NCBI GenBank assembly: GCA_963772975.1
Contig: CAVYZH010000002.1
Span: 372,001-436,000 of the forward strand
Length of the DNA: 64,000 bases
Source of the DNA: AC-32 sp963772975
Lineage (GTDB): Bacteria; Actinomycetota; Thermoleophilia; Gaiellales; Gaiellaceae
Direction of reading: 5' to 3'
Below are positions 32,345 to 40,087 of the stretch, in pieces (position 1 is the stretch's first letter; the number at the start of each line of letters is the position of its first letter). A program made the position numbers and the translations under genes. The notes beneath the pieces were generated by a model that saw only the letters and a list, made by a program, of their open reading frames with translations, was not told the origin of the DNA and did not search any database.

Positions 32345-33547
32345 ATGACCCGCCGCCGTCTGCCGGTCGTCGCCATCGTGCTGGCGCTCTTCCTCGCCGC
32401 TCCAGCCGGCGCGGGCGACTCGCCGCTGGCCAAGCGCCTGGCCCGCGCGCTCGTGGTGCCCCACGTCTCGCAGGCTCGCACGGGGGCGGTGGCCATCGAC
32501 CTGCAGACCGGCGAGACGGTCTTCTCCGAGCACGACGCGCTTCCGCTGGTGCCCGCCTCGAACGAGAAGCTCGCGATCGCCTACGGCGCCCTGGTCGCGC
32601 TCGGTTCGGGCTTCCGCATCTCCACCGACGTGCTCGGGCGTGGCGAGCAGGACGGCACGACCTGGCGCGGGAGCCTGCTGCTCGTCGGCCACGGCGACCC
32701 GACGCTCTCGGGCGCGGGCCTAGCCGCGCTGGCGCGGCAGGTGCGCGCGGCCGGAATCCGCAAGGTGACGCGCGGCGTCTTCGGCGACGAGTCGTTCTTC
32801 GACGCCCGCCGCACCGGGGCGGGCTGGAAGTCGTGGTTCTACGTGAACGAGTGCCCGCCGCTCTCGGCGCTGACGGTCGACCGGGGCCGGTACCTCGGCC
32901 GCACCTCGCGCGACCCGGCACTCGCCGCTGCGCTCCTGTTCGGCGACGCGCTGCGCCGCGCCGGGGTGGCGGTGACCGGAGCGGGCCACGGCACGCAGCG
33001 CGACGACGACGTCCCGCTCGCCTCGGTCGAGTCGGCCCCGCTCTCGCAGATCGTCGCCTGGATGGGTCGGGTCAGCGACAACTTCACTGCCGAGGTGCTG
33101 CTCAAGCAGCTCGGTGCAGCCGGAGGCGAGGCCGGCACGAGCGCGAGAGGCGCAGAGATCGTCCGCGGCGCCTTGGCCGACGCGGGCGTGCCACTCGGCG
33201 GCGTGCGGCTGCTGGACGGTTCCGGGCTGTCCTCGCTCGACCGCCTGACCGCTCGGGCGCTCTCGGCCCTGCTGCGGGCCGCCTGGGCCGATCCCGACGT
33301 GCGCCCGTACCTGGTCGCCGCACTGCCGGTCGCCGGCAGGAGCGGGACGCTCGCCGACCGCATGCGCACGCCCCCCGCGCGCGGCAACGTGCAGGCCAAG
33401 ACCGGCACGACTTCGCTCGCCTCTGCGCTCTCCGGCTACGTCAAGCGCCGCTACGTCTTCTCGGTGTTGCAGAACGGCAGCCCCGTCTCGTCCTACTGGG
33501 CGCGCCGAGCGCAGGACCGCTTCGCAACGGCGCTAGCCGCGCAGTAG
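32345..33547 (+). CDS. dacB: D-alanyl-D-alanine carboxypeptidase/endopeptidase, PBP4/DacB (S13)
   Basis: The product is 400 residues. It is a low-molecular-weight penicillin-binding protein that trims or cleaves peptidoglycan peptides outside the membrane. Signal peptide MTRRRLPVVAIVLALFLAAP; active-site motifs Ser72-x-x-Lys75 (PASNEK), Ser244-Asp-Asn246 (VSDNF) and Lys352-Thr-Gly354 (AKTGTT), in the family's order and spacing with a large insert domain. ATGs at 32321 and 32336 are alternatives; 32345 fits the signal peptide and the predicted leaderless promoter. It overlaps the convergent ligA 3' end by 15 bases. Confidence 0.92.
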   Translation: MTRRRLPVVAIVLALFLAAPAGAGDSPLAKRLARALVVPHVSQARTGAVAIDLQTGETVFSEHDALPLVPASNEKLAIAYGALVALGSGFRISTDVLGRGEQDGTTWRGSLLLVGHGDPTLSGAGLAALARQVRAAGIRKVTRGVFGDESFFDARRTGAGWKSWFYVNECPPLSALTVDRGRYLGRTSRDPALAAALLFGDALRRAGVAVTGAGHGTQRDDDVPLASVESAPLSQIVAWMGRVSDNFTAEVLLKQLGAAGGEAGTSARGAEIVRGALADAGVPLGGVRLLDGSGLSSLDRLTARALSALLRAAWADPDVRPYLVAALPVAGRSGTLADRMRTPPARGNVQAKTGTTSLASALSGYVKRRYVFSVLQNGSPVSSYWARRAQDRFATALAAQ

Positions 33548-35545
33548 CTTCTTCAAAGCGGCTTCGTCCAGCACGGGCACGCCGAGCTGCTCGGCCTTGG
33601 CGGCCTTCGAGCCCGGGCTCTCGCCGACCACGACGCCCGTCGTCTTCTTCGAGACCGAGTCGGCCACCTTCGCGCCCTTGGCCTCGAGCGCCTTGCGCGC
33701 CTCGTCGCGGCTGAAGCCTTCGAGCGTGCCCGTGATCACGTAGGTCGAGCCGGTCAGCGGGCCTTCGACCGGCCGCTCCTCGGGGCCGGCCTCGAGTCGC
33801 AGGCCGAGCTGCCGCAGCTCCTCGACCAGCGCGCGGTTGTCGTCGTCGGCGAACCATTCGACGATCGCCTCCGCGCGCTCGGGGCCGATCCCCTCGACCT
33901 CGACGATTTCCTCCTGCGTGGCGGCCGCGAGCTTGTCGACCGAGCCGAAGTGCCGCGCGAGGCTCTGCGCGGTGACCCACCCGACGTCCGGGATGTTGAG
34001 CCCGAGCAGGACCCGCGAGAACGGCGTCCGCTTCGAGAGCTCGATCGCCTCGATCGTGTTCGAGGCACTCTTGTCGGCGAAGCCGTCGAGCTCGAGCAAC
34101 TGCTCCTTCGTCAACCGGTAGAGGTCCGGCAGCGACCGGACGAGCGCGAGCTCCCAGAGCCGCCGCATCAGCTGCTCGCCGACGCCCTCGATGTCGGCCG
34201 GCCCCTGCACCCAGTTGATCAGCGTCTCGAGGCCACGCGACGGGCACGCCCGGTTCGGGCAGCGGTGCATCGCCTCGCCCTCGGGCTTGACGATGTTTGC
34301 CCCGCAAAGCGGGCACTTTTTCGGCATCTTGAAGGGCTTCGTGCCCTTGATGTGCTCGCCGGCTGGACCGACGATCTGCGGGATCACGTCGCCGGCGCGC
34401 TGGACGATCACCCGGTCGCCTTCGCGGATGTCCTTGCGGTTGATGTCCTCCTCGTTGTGCAGCGTCGCGCGCGAGACCGTGACGCCGCCGACCTGCACCG
34501 GCTCGAGCATCGCCCAGGGGTTGAGCGCGCCCGTGCGGCCGACGCGGATCGCGATCTTGTTCAGCGTCGTCTCCGCGGTCATCGGCGCCCACTTGAACGC
34601 GCGCGACCAGCGCGGTCGCGAGTGCAGCGCGCCGAGTACCGCCTGCTGCTCGAGCGAGTCGACCTTGATCACGATCCCGTCGATCTCGTAGTCGAGCTCG
34701 GCGCGTCGGTGCTCCCACTCGGCGCTGCGCTTCGCCACCTCCTCGATCGTCTCGAGCCGCTCGGCGAAGGGGTTCGTGCGGAAGCCGTGCTCGCGCAGCC
34801 ACTCAAGCTCCTCCCAGTGCGACTCGAGCTGAACGCCTTCGCGAGCGCCGAGCCCGTAGACCCAGACTGCGAGCGGCCGCGAGGCGGTGATCGAGGAGTC
34901 CTTCTGGCGCAGCGAGCCGGCGGCCGCGTTACGAGGGTTCGGCGCGAGCTTCTGGCCGAGCTCGGCGACGCGTTCGTTCAGCTCGCGGAAGCCTTCGAGC
35001 GGCATGTAGACCTCGCCGCGCACCTCCGCGACCAAGGGCAGGCCGTCGCCGCGCATCTTCAGCGGTACGGACGGGATCGTGCGCAGGTTGACCGTCACGT
35101 CCTCTCCCTGCACCCCGTCGCCCCGCGTTGCACCGCGCACGAGCCCGCCTTCCTCGTAGGTGAGGTTGACCGCGAGGCCGTCGATCTTCGGCTCGATCAC
35201 GTACGCCACCGGCTCGTCCGAGTCGAGCCGCTTGCGGACGTCGTCGGCCCACTTGAACAGGCTCTCGTCGTCGGTCACCTTCTCCAGCGAGCCCATCGGC
35301 GTCAGGTGCTGCACCTTCTGGAAGCGCTCGCTCGGCGGCGCGCCCACGCGCTGGGTCGGCGAGTCGGGCGTGATCAGCTCCGGGTGCTCCTCCTCGAGCG
35401 CGTTCAGCTCGTCGAACAGCCGGTCGTACTCGGCGTCGGAGATCTCCGGCTCGTCGAGCACGTGGTAGCGGTAGAGGTGCTGGTCGACCTGCTCCCGCAG
35501 CTCGTCGAGCCGCCGTTGAACGTCCTTTTGCGTCCTCGTCGCCAC
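33533..35545 (-). CDS. ligA: NAD-dependent DNA ligase LigA
   Basis: The product is 670 residues. The NAD-binding Ia domain is followed by the adenylation domain with catalytic Lys120 in EPKIDGLAV, the OB fold, the four-cysteine zinc finger (CPLCGANIV...HRCPNRACPSRG, about 406-431), helix-hairpin-helix repeats and a C-terminal BRCT domain (STYVITGTLEGFSRDEARKALEAKGAK). It joins Okazaki fragments and repair nicks. GTG 35545 gives the full N-terminus. It lies 18 bases behind truA and may be co-transcribed with it; its 3' end overlaps dacB. Confidence 0.97.
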   Translation of the reverse strand: MATRTQKDVQRRLDELREQVDQHLYRYHVLDEPEISDAEYDRLFDELNALEEEHPELITPDSPTQRVGAPPSERFQKVQHLTPMGSLEKVTDDESLFKWADDVRKRLDSDEPVAYVIEPKIDGLAVNLTYEEGGLVRGATRGDGVQGEDVTVNLRTIPSVPLKMRGDGLPLVAEVRGEVYMPLEGFRELNERVAELGQKLAPNPRNAAAGSLRQKDSSITASRPLAVWVYGLGAREGVQLESHWEELEWLREHGFRTNPFAERLETIEEVAKRSAEWEHRRAELDYEIDGIVIKVDSLEQQAVLGALHSRPRWSRAFKWAPMTAETTLNKIAIRVGRTGALNPWAMLEPVQVGGVTVSRATLHNEEDINRKDIREGDRVIVQRAGDVIPQIVGPAGEHIKGTKPFKMPKKCPLCGANIVKPEGEAMHRCPNRACPSRGLETLINWVQGPADIEGVGEQLMRRLWELALVRSLPDLYRLTKEQLLELDGFADKSASNTIEAIELSKRTPFSRVLLGLNIPDVGWVTAQSLARHFGSVDKLAAATQEEIVEVEGIGPERAEAIVEWFADDDNRALVEELRQLGLRLEAGPEERPVEGPLTGSTYVITGTLEGFSRDEARKALEAKGAKVADSVSKKTTGVVVGESPGSKAAKAEQLGVPVLDEAALKKLLRG

Positions 35546-35563
35546 CGCTTCGATCCTAGCGAG

Positions 35564-36280
35564 CTAGTAGCGAACGGAAACCAGATAGAGGCCCCACGGT
35601 GGGGCGGTCGTGCCTGCGTCGCTGCGGTGACCGCCCTCGAGCAGCTGCTGCAGCTCTCGCGGGGACTGCTCGACCATCGTGCCGACGAGCGTCCGCACCA
35701 TGTGGCGCAGGAACGAGCCCGCCGTGATCTCGAGCTCGAGGGCGTCCTCGCGCCGGTGCCATACCGCAGACTCGACCGTTCGTGTGAAGACCTTGTGTTG
35801 GGTCTCGGCCGGCGTGAAGGCGCGGAAGTCGTGCTCGCCGAGCAGCAGCTCGGCCGACTCGGCGAGCTGCTGCTCCTCGAGCGGGTACGGATACCACCAA
35901 GAGCGCCGCGCCTCGAACGGCGCGCGCTCGGCGCGGCGGTAGACCCGGTAGCGATAGCTGCGCGCGCGAGCGAGGTAGCGCGCGTCGAAGTCCGGCGCCG
36001 CCGGCTCTGCGGCGCTCACGGCCACGTCGTCGGGCAGCCTGGCGTTCAGCGCCGCGGCCGCTCGGTCGAACGGCGCGCCGCCCTCGACCTCGACCGAAGC
36101 GACCTGGGCGAGCGCGTGCACGCCCGTATCGGTTCGTCCCGCGACCCGTAGCTCCGACCAGGCCTCGAAGACATCGCTCAGCGCCTCCTGCAGCACGCCC
36201 TCGACGGTGCGCAACCCGGGCTGCGCGGCCCAGCCGCGGAAGGCGGCGCCGTCGTACTCCAGCGTTAGCCTCAGCCGCAC
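35564..36280 (-). CDS. truA: tRNA pseudouridine(38-40) synthase TruA
   Basis: The product is 238 residues. The catalytic Asp51 is in RVAGRTDTGVHALAQV, with the N-terminal LEYDGAAFRGWAAQP and C-terminal GSFLRHMVRTLVGT motifs of the family. It converts uridines 38-40 of tRNA anticodon arms. GTG 36280 is the start. truA usually follows rplQ directly; here a metal-transporter gene on the opposite strand is inserted between them, so truA needs its own promoter in the 77-base divergent gap. Confidence 0.96.
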   Translation of the reverse strand: MRLRLTLEYDGAAFRGWAAQPGLRTVEGVLQEALSDVFEAWSELRVAGRTDTGVHALAQVASVEVEGGAPFDRAAAALNARLPDDVAVSAAEPAAPDFDARYLARARSYRYRVYRRAERAPFEARRSWWYPYPLEEQQLAESAELLLGEHDFRAFTPAETQHKVFTRTVESAVWHRREDALELEITAGSFLRHMVRTLVGTMVEQSPRELQQLLEGGHRSDAGTTAPPWGLYLVSVRY

Positions 36281-36304
36281 GTCAGGCTGCCCTGATCACG
36301 TTTG

Positions 36305-36318
36305 TAAGGCTTGCCTTA
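36305..36318 (+). promoter_or_regulatory. DtxR/IdeR/MntR-like operator
   Basis: TAAGGC-TT-GCCTTA is a perfect inverted repeat resembling the TTAGG...CCTAA half-sites of DtxR-family iron and manganese regulators. It lies about 40-53 bases upstream of the predicted transcription start of the VIT-type transporter and 25 bases upstream of truA. Metal-responsive control is inferred from motif plus gene function. Confidence 0.5.
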
Positions 36319-36342
36319 TGCTCTAGTGAATTGCGCTTTGTT

Positions 36343-36351
36343 TGATATACT
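36343..36351 (+). promoter_or_regulatory. Extended -10 promoter of the VIT gene
   Basis: TGA-TATACT is an extended -10 element, in strikingly AT-rich surroundings. The expected start falls seven bases downstream at 36358, which is the A of the ATG, implying a leaderless mRNA. No good -35 is visible. Confidence 0.5.
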
Positions 36352-36357
36352 CTACTC

Positions 36358-36828
36358 ATGACCGACCACCAGTTCCTCCTGCAGCGCGTCCAGCCGGCGA
36401 TGATCGGCCTGATCGACGGCTCGCTCTCCACGCTCGCCCCGATCTTCGCGATCGCGCTCCACACACACGACACGGGCACCGCCTTCATCGCCGGCGTGGC
36501 GACGGCGATCGGCGCCGGCGTCAGCATGGCGTTCTCGGAGGGGCTCTCCGACACCGGTGAGCTGACGGGTCGAGGAAACCCGCTCATGCGCGGGACGATC
36601 ACCGGCGTCGGCACGTTCATCGGCGGCATCCTGCACACGCTGCCGTTCTTGATCCCGACCTACCACGTGGCGATCATCGCGGCGATCGTCGTCGTCGCGG
36701 TCGAGCTGATCGTGCTCGCGTGGCTGCGCTGGCGCTTCTTCGACACGAGCTTCGCCCGCTCGTTCGCCTCGATCACACTCGGCGGCGTCGTGATCGCGGG
36801 CGTCAGCGCCGCGCTCGGAACCGCCTAG
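36358..36828 (+). CDS. VIT1/CCC1-family iron/manganese transporter
   Basis: The product is 156 residues with five hydrophobic segments. QPAMIGLIDGSLSTLAPIFAIAL and ATAIGAGVSMAFSEGLSDTGELTGRG match the VIT/CCC1 family's first helices and the conserved helix-2/3 Gly-Asp/Glu region that binds the metal. It is shorter than plant VIT1 because the cytoplasmic metal-binding loop is reduced. It probably exports or moves Fe2+ or Mn2+. The DtxR-like operator upstream supports metal regulation. The gene is inserted between rplQ and truA; its stop interlocks with that of rplQ (CTAG 36825-36828). Confidence 0.82.
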   Translation: MTDHQFLLQRVQPAMIGLIDGSLSTLAPIFAIALHTHDTGTAFIAGVATAIGAGVSMAFSEGLSDTGELTGRGNPLMRGTITGVGTFIGGILHTLPFLIPTYHVAIIAAIVVVAVELIVLAWLRWRFFDTSFARSFASITLGGVVIAGVSAALGTA

Positions 36829-37262
36829 GACGCGGACGCGGCTTCGGCCTCGACCGGCTCTTCCTCGCGCTCGACGCGGGCCGGCCGCTCACGCGGGGAC
36901 TCCGGCAGGAAGTCGACGAGCTCGAGGTAGACCATCTCGGCCGCGTCGCCGGGCCGCGGGCCGATGCGGATGATCCGCGAGTAGCCGCCGGGCCGGTCGG
37001 CGAAGCGCGGGCCGACGTCGCTGAAGAGCTTGTGCACGACGTCCTGCGAGCGCAGGTAGGCGAGCGCCTGCCGCCGCGCGTGCACCCCGCCCCGCTTGCC
37101 GAGCGTGATCATCTGCTCGGCGATCGGCTTGACCTCCTTGGCCTTCGCCGCGGTGGTCTTGATGCGACCGTGCTCGATCAGCGCGCTCGCGAGGTTCGCG
37201 TAGAGCGCCTTGCGGTGCGAGGCGTCGCGGCCAAGCTTGCGTCCGGACCGGCGGTGCCTCAC
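36825..37262 (-). CDS. rplQ: 50S ribosomal protein L17
   Basis: The product is 145 residues. The family core MRHRRSGRKLGRDASHRKALYANLASALIEHGRIKTT is followed by VYLELVDFLPE. A charged tail of about 25 residues (ESPRERPARVEREEEPVEAEAASAS) extends beyond the usual end. It is the last gene of the alpha cluster; GTG 37262 overlaps the rpoA stop as GTGA. Confidence 0.97.
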   Translation of the reverse strand: MRHRRSGRKLGRDASHRKALYANLASALIEHGRIKTTAAKAKEVKPIAEQMITLGKRGGVHARRQALAYLRSQDVVHKLFSDVGPRFADRPGGYSRIIRIGPRPGDAAEMVYLELVDFLPESPRERPARVEREEEPVEAEAASAS

Positions 37263-38239
37263 GCGGCGGAACCGTCCTCGCCGCGGAGGTTGAGGCCGTG
37301 TGTCGCGAGCGTCTCCTTGACCTCTTCGATCGACTTCTTGCCGAAGTTCGGGATCGCGGCGAGCTCGTTCTCGGACTTCGTGACCAGGTCGCCGATCGTC
37401 TCGATGCCGACGCGCTTGAGGCAGTTGTACGAGCGCACGCCTAGCTCGAGCTCCTCGATCGGGAAGTTCTCCATCCCGTGGGCGAGGGCCGGCTCGGCCT
37501 GCGCCTCGGCGGCTGCCTGCTCGCCGAAGCCCTCGATCCGGTCGAGGTCGGTGAAGATCGCGAGCTGGCGGATCAGGATCTCGGCGGCCTGGCCGATCGA
37601 GTCGCGGGGATCGATCGAGCCGTCCGTGGTGATGTCGATCCGCAGCTTGTCGTAGTCGGTGCGCTGCCCGACGCGAGCGGCTTCGACGTCGTAGGAGACG
37701 CGCCGCACCGGCGAGAAGATCGAGTCGATCGGGATCACGCCGATCGTGTGTTCGGGCCCGCGGTTCAGCTCGGCCGGGACGTAGCCGCGGCCGCGGCCGA
37801 TCGTGAGCGTCACCTCGAGCTTGCCCTTGTCCGAGAGGTTGGCGATCTCGAGATCCGGGTTGAGGATCTCGAGCTCGGCCGGGGCCTCGATGTCGGAGGC
37901 CTTGACCGTGCCGGCGCCCTTCTTGGTCAGGCGCACCTCGATCTCCGGCGACTCGCCGTGCAGCCGGCAGATCAGGTTCTTGAAGTTGAGCAGGATGTCG
38001 GTCACGTCCTCGCGGACGCCCGGCAGGGTGGTGAACTCGTGCGCGACGCCCTCGATCTTGACCGAGGTGACGGCGGCGCCCTCCAGCGACGAGAGCAGCA
38101 CACGGCGCAGCGAGTTGCCGAAGGTGTAGCCGAAGCCGCGGTCGAGCGGCTCGATCACGAAGACACCGCGGTTGTCCTCGACCTCCTCGTGGACGATCCG
38201 CGGGATCTGGAACTCCATCAAGCTAGTTCTGACTGCCAT
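37259..38239 (-). CDS. rpoA: RNA polymerase alpha subunit
   Basis: The product is 326 residues. The N-terminal dimerisation domain (VIEPLDRGFGYTFGNSLRRVLLSSLEGAAVTSVKIEGVAHEF) and the C-terminal domain (GVRSYNCLKRVGIETIGDLVTKSENELAAIPNFGKKSIEEVK) that contacts UP elements and activators are both complete. ATG 38239 has AAAGGAA upstream; a second ATG seven codons in is the conserved MEFQIPRI start. It follows rpsD by ten bases. Confidence 0.97.
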   Translation of the reverse strand: MAVRTSLMEFQIPRIVHEEVEDNRGVFVIEPLDRGFGYTFGNSLRRVLLSSLEGAAVTSVKIEGVAHEFTTLPGVREDVTDILLNFKNLICRLHGESPEIEVRLTKKGAGTVKASDIEAPAELEILNPDLEIANLSDKGKLEVTLTIGRGRGYVPAELNRGPEHTIGVIPIDSIFSPVRRVSYDVEAARVGQRTDYDKLRIDITTDGSIDPRDSIGQAAEILIRQLAIFTDLDRIEGFGEQAAAEAQAEPALAHGMENFPIEELELGVRSYNCLKRVGIETIGDLVTKSENELAAIPNFGKKSIEEVKETLATHGLNLRGEDGSAA

Positions 38240-38249
38240 TCGTTCCTTT

Positions 38250-38870
38250 CTACTTCGAGTAAAGCTCGACGATGAGCGATTCCTGGACCGGCGTGTCGAT
38301 CTCCTCGCGCTCCGGCCACTTGAGCACCTTGCCGGTGAGGCCGTCGTGGTCGGCCTGGAGCCACGGCGTCACGGAGGCGGTCAGGTCGGTGGCGTCGCGG
38401 ACGACCTGCTCGGCCGGGCTGCCCGACTTGAGCGAGATGATGTCGTCGGGGCGCACCTGGTAGCTGGGGATGTTCACGCGGCGGCCGTTGACCTGGAAGT
38501 GGCCGTGGCGGACGAGCTGGCGGGCCTGCGCGCGCGAGGCGGCGAAGCCGAGCCGGTAGACGACGTTGTCGAGGCGCGTCTCGAGCATCCGCAGCAGTGT
38601 CTCGCCGGTGATGCCCGAGCCCTTCGCGGCCTTCGAGTAGTAGGTGCGGAACTGCTTCTCGAGCAGGCCGTAGTAGCGGCGCGCCTTCTGCTTCTCGCGC
38701 AGCTGCAACAGGTACTCGGACTGCTTGATCCGGCCGCGGCCGTGCTCGCCCGGCGGGTAGCTGCGGCGCTCGACGGAGCATTTCTCCGTCAGGCAGCGCT
38801 CGCCCTTGAGGAACAGCTTCATGCCCTCGCGGCGGCAATTGCGGCACTTCGGTGTGAGTGACCGGGCCAC
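38250..38870 (-). CDS. rpsD: 30S ribosomal protein S4
   Basis: The product is 206 residues from GTG 38870, overlapping the rpsK TAG by one base. It has the zinc-type N-terminus with four cysteines (CRNC, then GERC and EKC) and the S4 RNA-binding domain (TRLDNVVYRLGFAASRAQARQLVRHGHFQVNGRRVNIPSY). It is a primary 16S-binding protein and an assembly initiator. The four-cysteine form suggests the zinc-replete paralogue. Confidence 0.97.
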   Translation of the reverse strand: MARSLTPKCRNCRREGMKLFLKGERCLTEKCSVERRSYPPGEHGRGRIKQSEYLLQLREKQKARRYYGLLEKQFRTYYSKAAKGSGITGETLLRMLETRLDNVVYRLGFAASRAQARQLVRHGHFQVNGRRVNIPSYQVRPDDIISLKSGSPAEQVVRDATDLTASVTPWLQADHDGLTGKVLKWPEREEIDTPVQESLIVELYSK

Positions 38871-39274
38871 TAGACGCGCCTCCGCTTCTTGGGCCGCACG
38901 CCGTTGTGGGCCTGCGGAGTGACGTCCTTGACGCCGAGGATCTCGAGCCCGGCGGCCTGCAGCGAGCGGATCGCGGTCTCGCGGCCCGAGCCCGGGCCCT
39001 TGACGAAGACCTCGACCTTCTGCAGCCCGTGCTCCATGCCCTTGCGGGCGCACGCGTCGGCGGTCACCTGCGCGGCGAACGGGGTCGACTTGCGCGAGCC
39101 CTTGAAGCCGGCCGAGCCGGCGGACTCCCACGCGATCACGTTCCCCTCGCCGTCGGTGAGGGAGACGATCGTGTTGTTGAAGGAGGTCTTGATGTGCGCC
39201 TGGCCGATCGCGATGTTCTTCTTCACGCGGCGGCGCGCACGACCTCTCGTCGCTTGTCGTCTAGGAGGTGCCAT
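38870..39274 (-). CDS. rpsK: 30S ribosomal protein S11
   Basis: The product is 134 residues. The signature TSFNNTIVSLTDGEGNVIAWESAG and the C-terminal GVRPKKRRRV are standard. It lines the mRNA exit cleft with S7 and S18. It lies 3 bases after rpsM. Confidence 0.97.
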   Translation of the reverse strand: MAPPRRQATRGRARRRVKKNIAIGQAHIKTSFNNTIVSLTDGEGNVIAWESAGSAGFKGSRKSTPFAAQVTADACARKGMEHGLQKVEVFVKGPGSGRETAIRSLQAAGLEILGVKDVTPQAHNGVRPKKRRRV

Positions 39275-39277
39275 GGC

Positions 39278-39661
39278 CTACGTCTTGGTCGGAGCCTTCT
39301 TGCCGCGGCCGACGGTCTTCTTCGGGCCCTTGCGGGTGCGGGCGTTGGTCTTCGTGCGCTGGCCGCGGACGGGCAGGCCGCGCCGGTGCCGGATCCCGCG
39401 GTAGGCGCCGATCTCGCCGAGGCGCTTGATCGCATTCGTGCGCTCGCGGCGCAGGTCGCCCTCGACCTGGAGGTTGCCGTCGATGTACTCGCGGAGCTTG
39501 GTGATCTCCTCGTCGGTCAGATCCTTGATCTTCTCGTCGGGCGAGAGGCCCGTGTCGGCTGCGATCTTCTTGGCCGTGGAGCGGCCGATGCCGTAGATGT
39601 ACGTGAGCCCGATCTCGAGGCGCTTCTGGTTCGGCAGGTTGACGCCGGCGATTCTGGCCAT
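39278..39661 (-). CDS. rpsM: 30S ribosomal protein S13
   Basis: The product is 127 residues. MARIAGVNLPNQKRLEIGLTYIYGIGRSTAKKI and RGLPVRGQRTKTNARTRKGP are diagnostic. It contacts the A/P-site tRNAs and forms intersubunit bridges in the 30S head. It lies 3 bases after rpmJ. Confidence 0.97.
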   Translation of the reverse strand: MARIAGVNLPNQKRLEIGLTYIYGIGRSTAKKIAADTGLSPDEKIKDLTDEEITKLREYIDGNLQVEGDLRRERTNAIKRLGEIGAYRGIRHRRGLPVRGQRTKTNARTRKGPKKTVGRGKKAPTKT

Positions 39662-39664
39662 GCC

Positions 39665-39778
39665 CTAGCCCTGCCTCTGCTTGTGGCGGGGGTTGGTGCA
39701 GATGACCATGGTCTTGCCGTGCCGCTTGATCACGCGGCAGCGCTCGCACATGGGCTTGACTGAAGCTCTGACTTTCAT
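39665..39778 (-). CDS. rpmJ: 50S ribosomal protein L36
   Basis: The product is 37 residues: MKVRASVKPMCERCRVIKRHG continuing to HKQRQG, with the Cys-Cys-Cys-His zinc ligands of the C+ form. ATG 39778 overlaps the infA stop by four bases (ATGA). Confidence 0.97.
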   Translation of the reverse strand: MKVRASVKPMCERCRVIKRHGKTMVICTNPRHKQRQG

Positions 39779-39999
39779 CGGTGTCGGTACGTAATCCTTC
39801 CTCGGGTCAGGTCGTATGGGGAGAGCTCGACCTTCACGCGGTCGCCCGGGAGGATGCGGATGTAGTGCTTGCGCATCTTGCCGGCGATCGTCGCGAGAAC
39901 CGTGCCGTCCATGCCGTCCACCTGCACCCTGAACATGGTGCTCGGGAGCGACTCGACGACCTCGCCCTCCACCTCGATCTTCTCTTCCTTCTGAGCCAA
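39775..39999 (-). CDS. infA: Translation initiation factor IF-1
   Basis: The product is 74 residues, a single OB-fold (IEVEGEVVESLPSTMFRVQVD to RVKVELSPYDLTRGRITYRHR) that occupies the 30S A site during initiation. The start ATG is at 39999. It opens the alpha-cluster transcription unit behind a terminator and a promoter-like element at 40021-40080. Confidence 0.97.
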   Translation of the reverse strand: MAQKEEKIEVEGEVVESLPSTMFRVQVDGMDGTVLATIAGKMRKHYIRILPGDRVKVELSPYDLTRGRITYRHR

Positions 40000-40020
40000 G
40001 CGACCTCACTCGTAGACACG

Positions 40021-40042
40021 AAAAAACACGGCTTCCGCCGCG
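40021..40042 (-). terminator. Hairpin with T6 tail upstream of infA
   Basis: On the minus strand CGCGGC (40042-40037) pairs with GCCGTG (40032-40027, one G-T pair) across a GGAA tetraloop, followed by TTTTTT (40026-40021). It can end transcription from the adk-map-aminopeptidase unit, or sit at the 5' end of the infA transcript. Confidence 0.6.
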
Positions 40043-40049
40043 GGTGACC

Positions 40050-40080
40050 ATGGTAGCAAACGGCTTAGTAGAGCCGTCGG
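40050..40080 (-). promoter_or_regulatory. Predicted infA promoter
   Basis: TACCAT (40055-40050) with a CCGACG-like -35 at 40080-40075 (19-base spacer). The 16 bases GCTACCATGGTCACCC (40057-40042) match 14/16 of the element before the str operon. The start would be near 40043. Confidence 0.45.
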
Positions 40081-40087
40081 CGGCTGT

